DNA of 64,000 bases from Bog-756 sp963727955 (lineage in GTDB: Bacteria; Actinomycetota; Acidimicrobiia; Acidimicrobiales; RAAP-2), in NCBI GenBank assembly GCA_963727955.1, contig CAVSII010000002.1, positions 1 to 64,000 of the forward strand, written 5' to 3'. Of this stretch, positions 63,246-64,000 are shown piece by piece. How positions within the stretch are numbered: the stretch's first letter is position 1; each line of letters opens with the position of its first letter. Under the pieces are notes generated by a model. It had not been told where the DNA came from. It was given only the letters and a program-made list of their open reading frames with translations, and ran no database searches. The translations under genes were made by a program, and so were the position numbers.

Positions 63246-63977
63246 TCACCGAGGTAGTGGCGAAGCAGGTCCTCTCCCGTTCCGTCGGCCGGGCCGTGCC
63301 ACGCCACCGACACCGCGTTGGAGGACGAGGCACTCGTCGGCGAACTGCAGGGCCCGGTGGACGTACTGCTCGATGATGAGCAGGGTCACACCGGTCTCCC
63401 GGGACCGGGCCAGTCCTTCGAATACCGCGTCGACGAGGAGGGGGGCCAGGCCGAGGGAGAGCTCGTCAGCGATGAGAAGGGTGGGAGAGGTGACCAGGGC
63501 CCGGGCCAACGAGAGCATCTGCTGCTCGCCGCCGGACAGGTTCCGGGCCGGGAGTTTCCGCCGGGCGGCCAGGCTGGGGAAGAACTCGAAGGCCTGTTCG
63601 ATGGCGTCGTGCCGGGCTTGTCGACCGCGCAGCCCCACCGTGGCCATGCGCAAGTTGTCGATGACGGTGAGCCTGCGGAATACCCCCCGTCCCTCGGGCA
63701 GGTGGACCACGCCCGCCCGGCGGACCCGGTGCGGTGGGTCGGCCGTGATGTCCCGGCCGTTCAACGTCACGGTCCCCGACGAGGCAGGGACCAGGCCGGA
63801 AATGGCCCGGGCCAGGCTGCTCTTTCCCGCTCCGTTGGGGCCGAGGATGGCCAGGGCGTGCCCCCGTTGGATGGTGAAGGAGGTCTTGGACACGGCTATG
63901 GCCTGTCCGTAGTGGACGCAGAGGTCCTCCACGGTGAGCGTCGTCGAGGGTGTCGGCTGGTCGGCGTGAGCGGACAC
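63246..63977 (-). CDS. ABC transporter ATP-binding protein, LivF type, C-terminal frameshift, start possibly beyond window
   Basis: An ATPase of the branched-chain amino acid type with Walker A GPNGAGKSS, signature LSGGEQQML, Walker B LLIADELSLGLAP and VHYGQAIAVSKTSF. The frame is open to the window edge upstream, so the start is uncertain; GTG at 63977 is one choice. Near 63307-63314 the normal ending jumps frame: LVLQRG in this frame is followed in the next by SVAWHGPADGTGEDLLRHYL and a stop at 63224-63226, the expected LivF ending. One extra base explains it. It energises uptake with the substrate-binding protein encoded next. Confidence 0.88.
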   Translation of the reverse strand: MSAHADQPTPSTTLTVEDLCVHYGQAIAVSKTSFTIQRGHALAILGPNGAGKSSLARAISGLVPASSGTVTLNGRDITADPPHRVRRAGVVHLPEGRGVFRRLTVIDNLRMATVGLRGRQARHDAIEQAFEFFPSLAARRKLPARNLSGGEQQMLSLARALVTSPTLLIADELSLGLAPLLVDAVFEGLARSRETGVTLLIIEQYVHRALQFADECLVLQRGVGGVARPGRRNGRGPASPLPR

Positions 63978-64000
63978 GGCTTGGGCCGGAGTGGGTGCCG

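Overview
The window is a GC-rich stretch from a high-GC Gram-positive-like genome. Gene content (many TetR regulators, two P450s, a Rieske oxygenase, several SDRs and acyl-CoA dehydrogenases, Tat-exported enzymes, lipoproteins, GTG starts) fits an actinobacterium, possibly of the Acidimicrobiia. That placement is inference from gene content; no marker gene in the window settles it.

Left part (1-8.5 kb): the 3' end of a GH15 glucoamylase-type gene, a frameshifted Lys/Ala/Thr-rich (histone H1-like) stretch, a metallo-beta-lactamase-fold hydrolase, and a DMT/EamA-type membrane protein and an FtsX/MacB-type ABC permease that are both broken by many small frameshifts. Next come the permease's intact ATPase, a membrane-anchored beta-propeller, a small membrane protein and tRNA-Lys(CTT). 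The conserved protein sequence carries on across the frames, so local indel errors are at least as likely as true pseudogenes.

Middle (8.8-27.3 kb): lysS, a repeat-bearing intergenic region, then two very large exported proteins. Each has 14-15 near-identical Ig-like (He_PIG/cadherin-like) repeats and the same C-terminal domain. The second is preceded by a frameshifted glycine-rich region that was probably its N-terminus. A perfect hairpin terminator follows, then a lipoprotein, a Tat-exported phospholipase C-type phosphoesterase and an EfeO-EfeB pair (iron-binding protein and DyP peroxidase) with no EfeU permease.

27.3-41 kb: a TetR/ABC-2 drug-export type unit, a RidA protein, SnoaL-fold and beta-helix proteins, an alpha/beta-hydrolase lipoprotein with a divergent TetR, a P450 with a divergent TetR, a complete IS630-family element, another TetR, and a two-domain glycosyltransferase / polysaccharide pyruvyl transferase fusion.

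41-64 kb: a catabolic island. It holds an acyl-CoA dehydrogenase with an APH-like kinase, SDRs, a class II aldolase, a quinol-monooxygenase-type ABM protein, a second P450, a SnoaL protein, a Rieske dioxygenase alpha subunit, a Baeyer-Villiger monooxygenase, a PF04199 cyclase, an amidohydrolase, a second acyl-CoA dehydrogenase, a fused 2-oxoacid dehydrogenase E1 alpha/beta, an acyl-CoA synthetase, and a branched-chain-type ABC substrate-binding protein and ATPase. Three divergent promoters here share the 11-mer TGTACCGACCG inside near-palindromic operator-like sites, which suggests one TetR-type regulon. Together the genes look suited to uptake, CoA activation, oxygenation and ring cleavage of a hydrophobic cyclic compound. 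The substrate cannot be read from the sequence.
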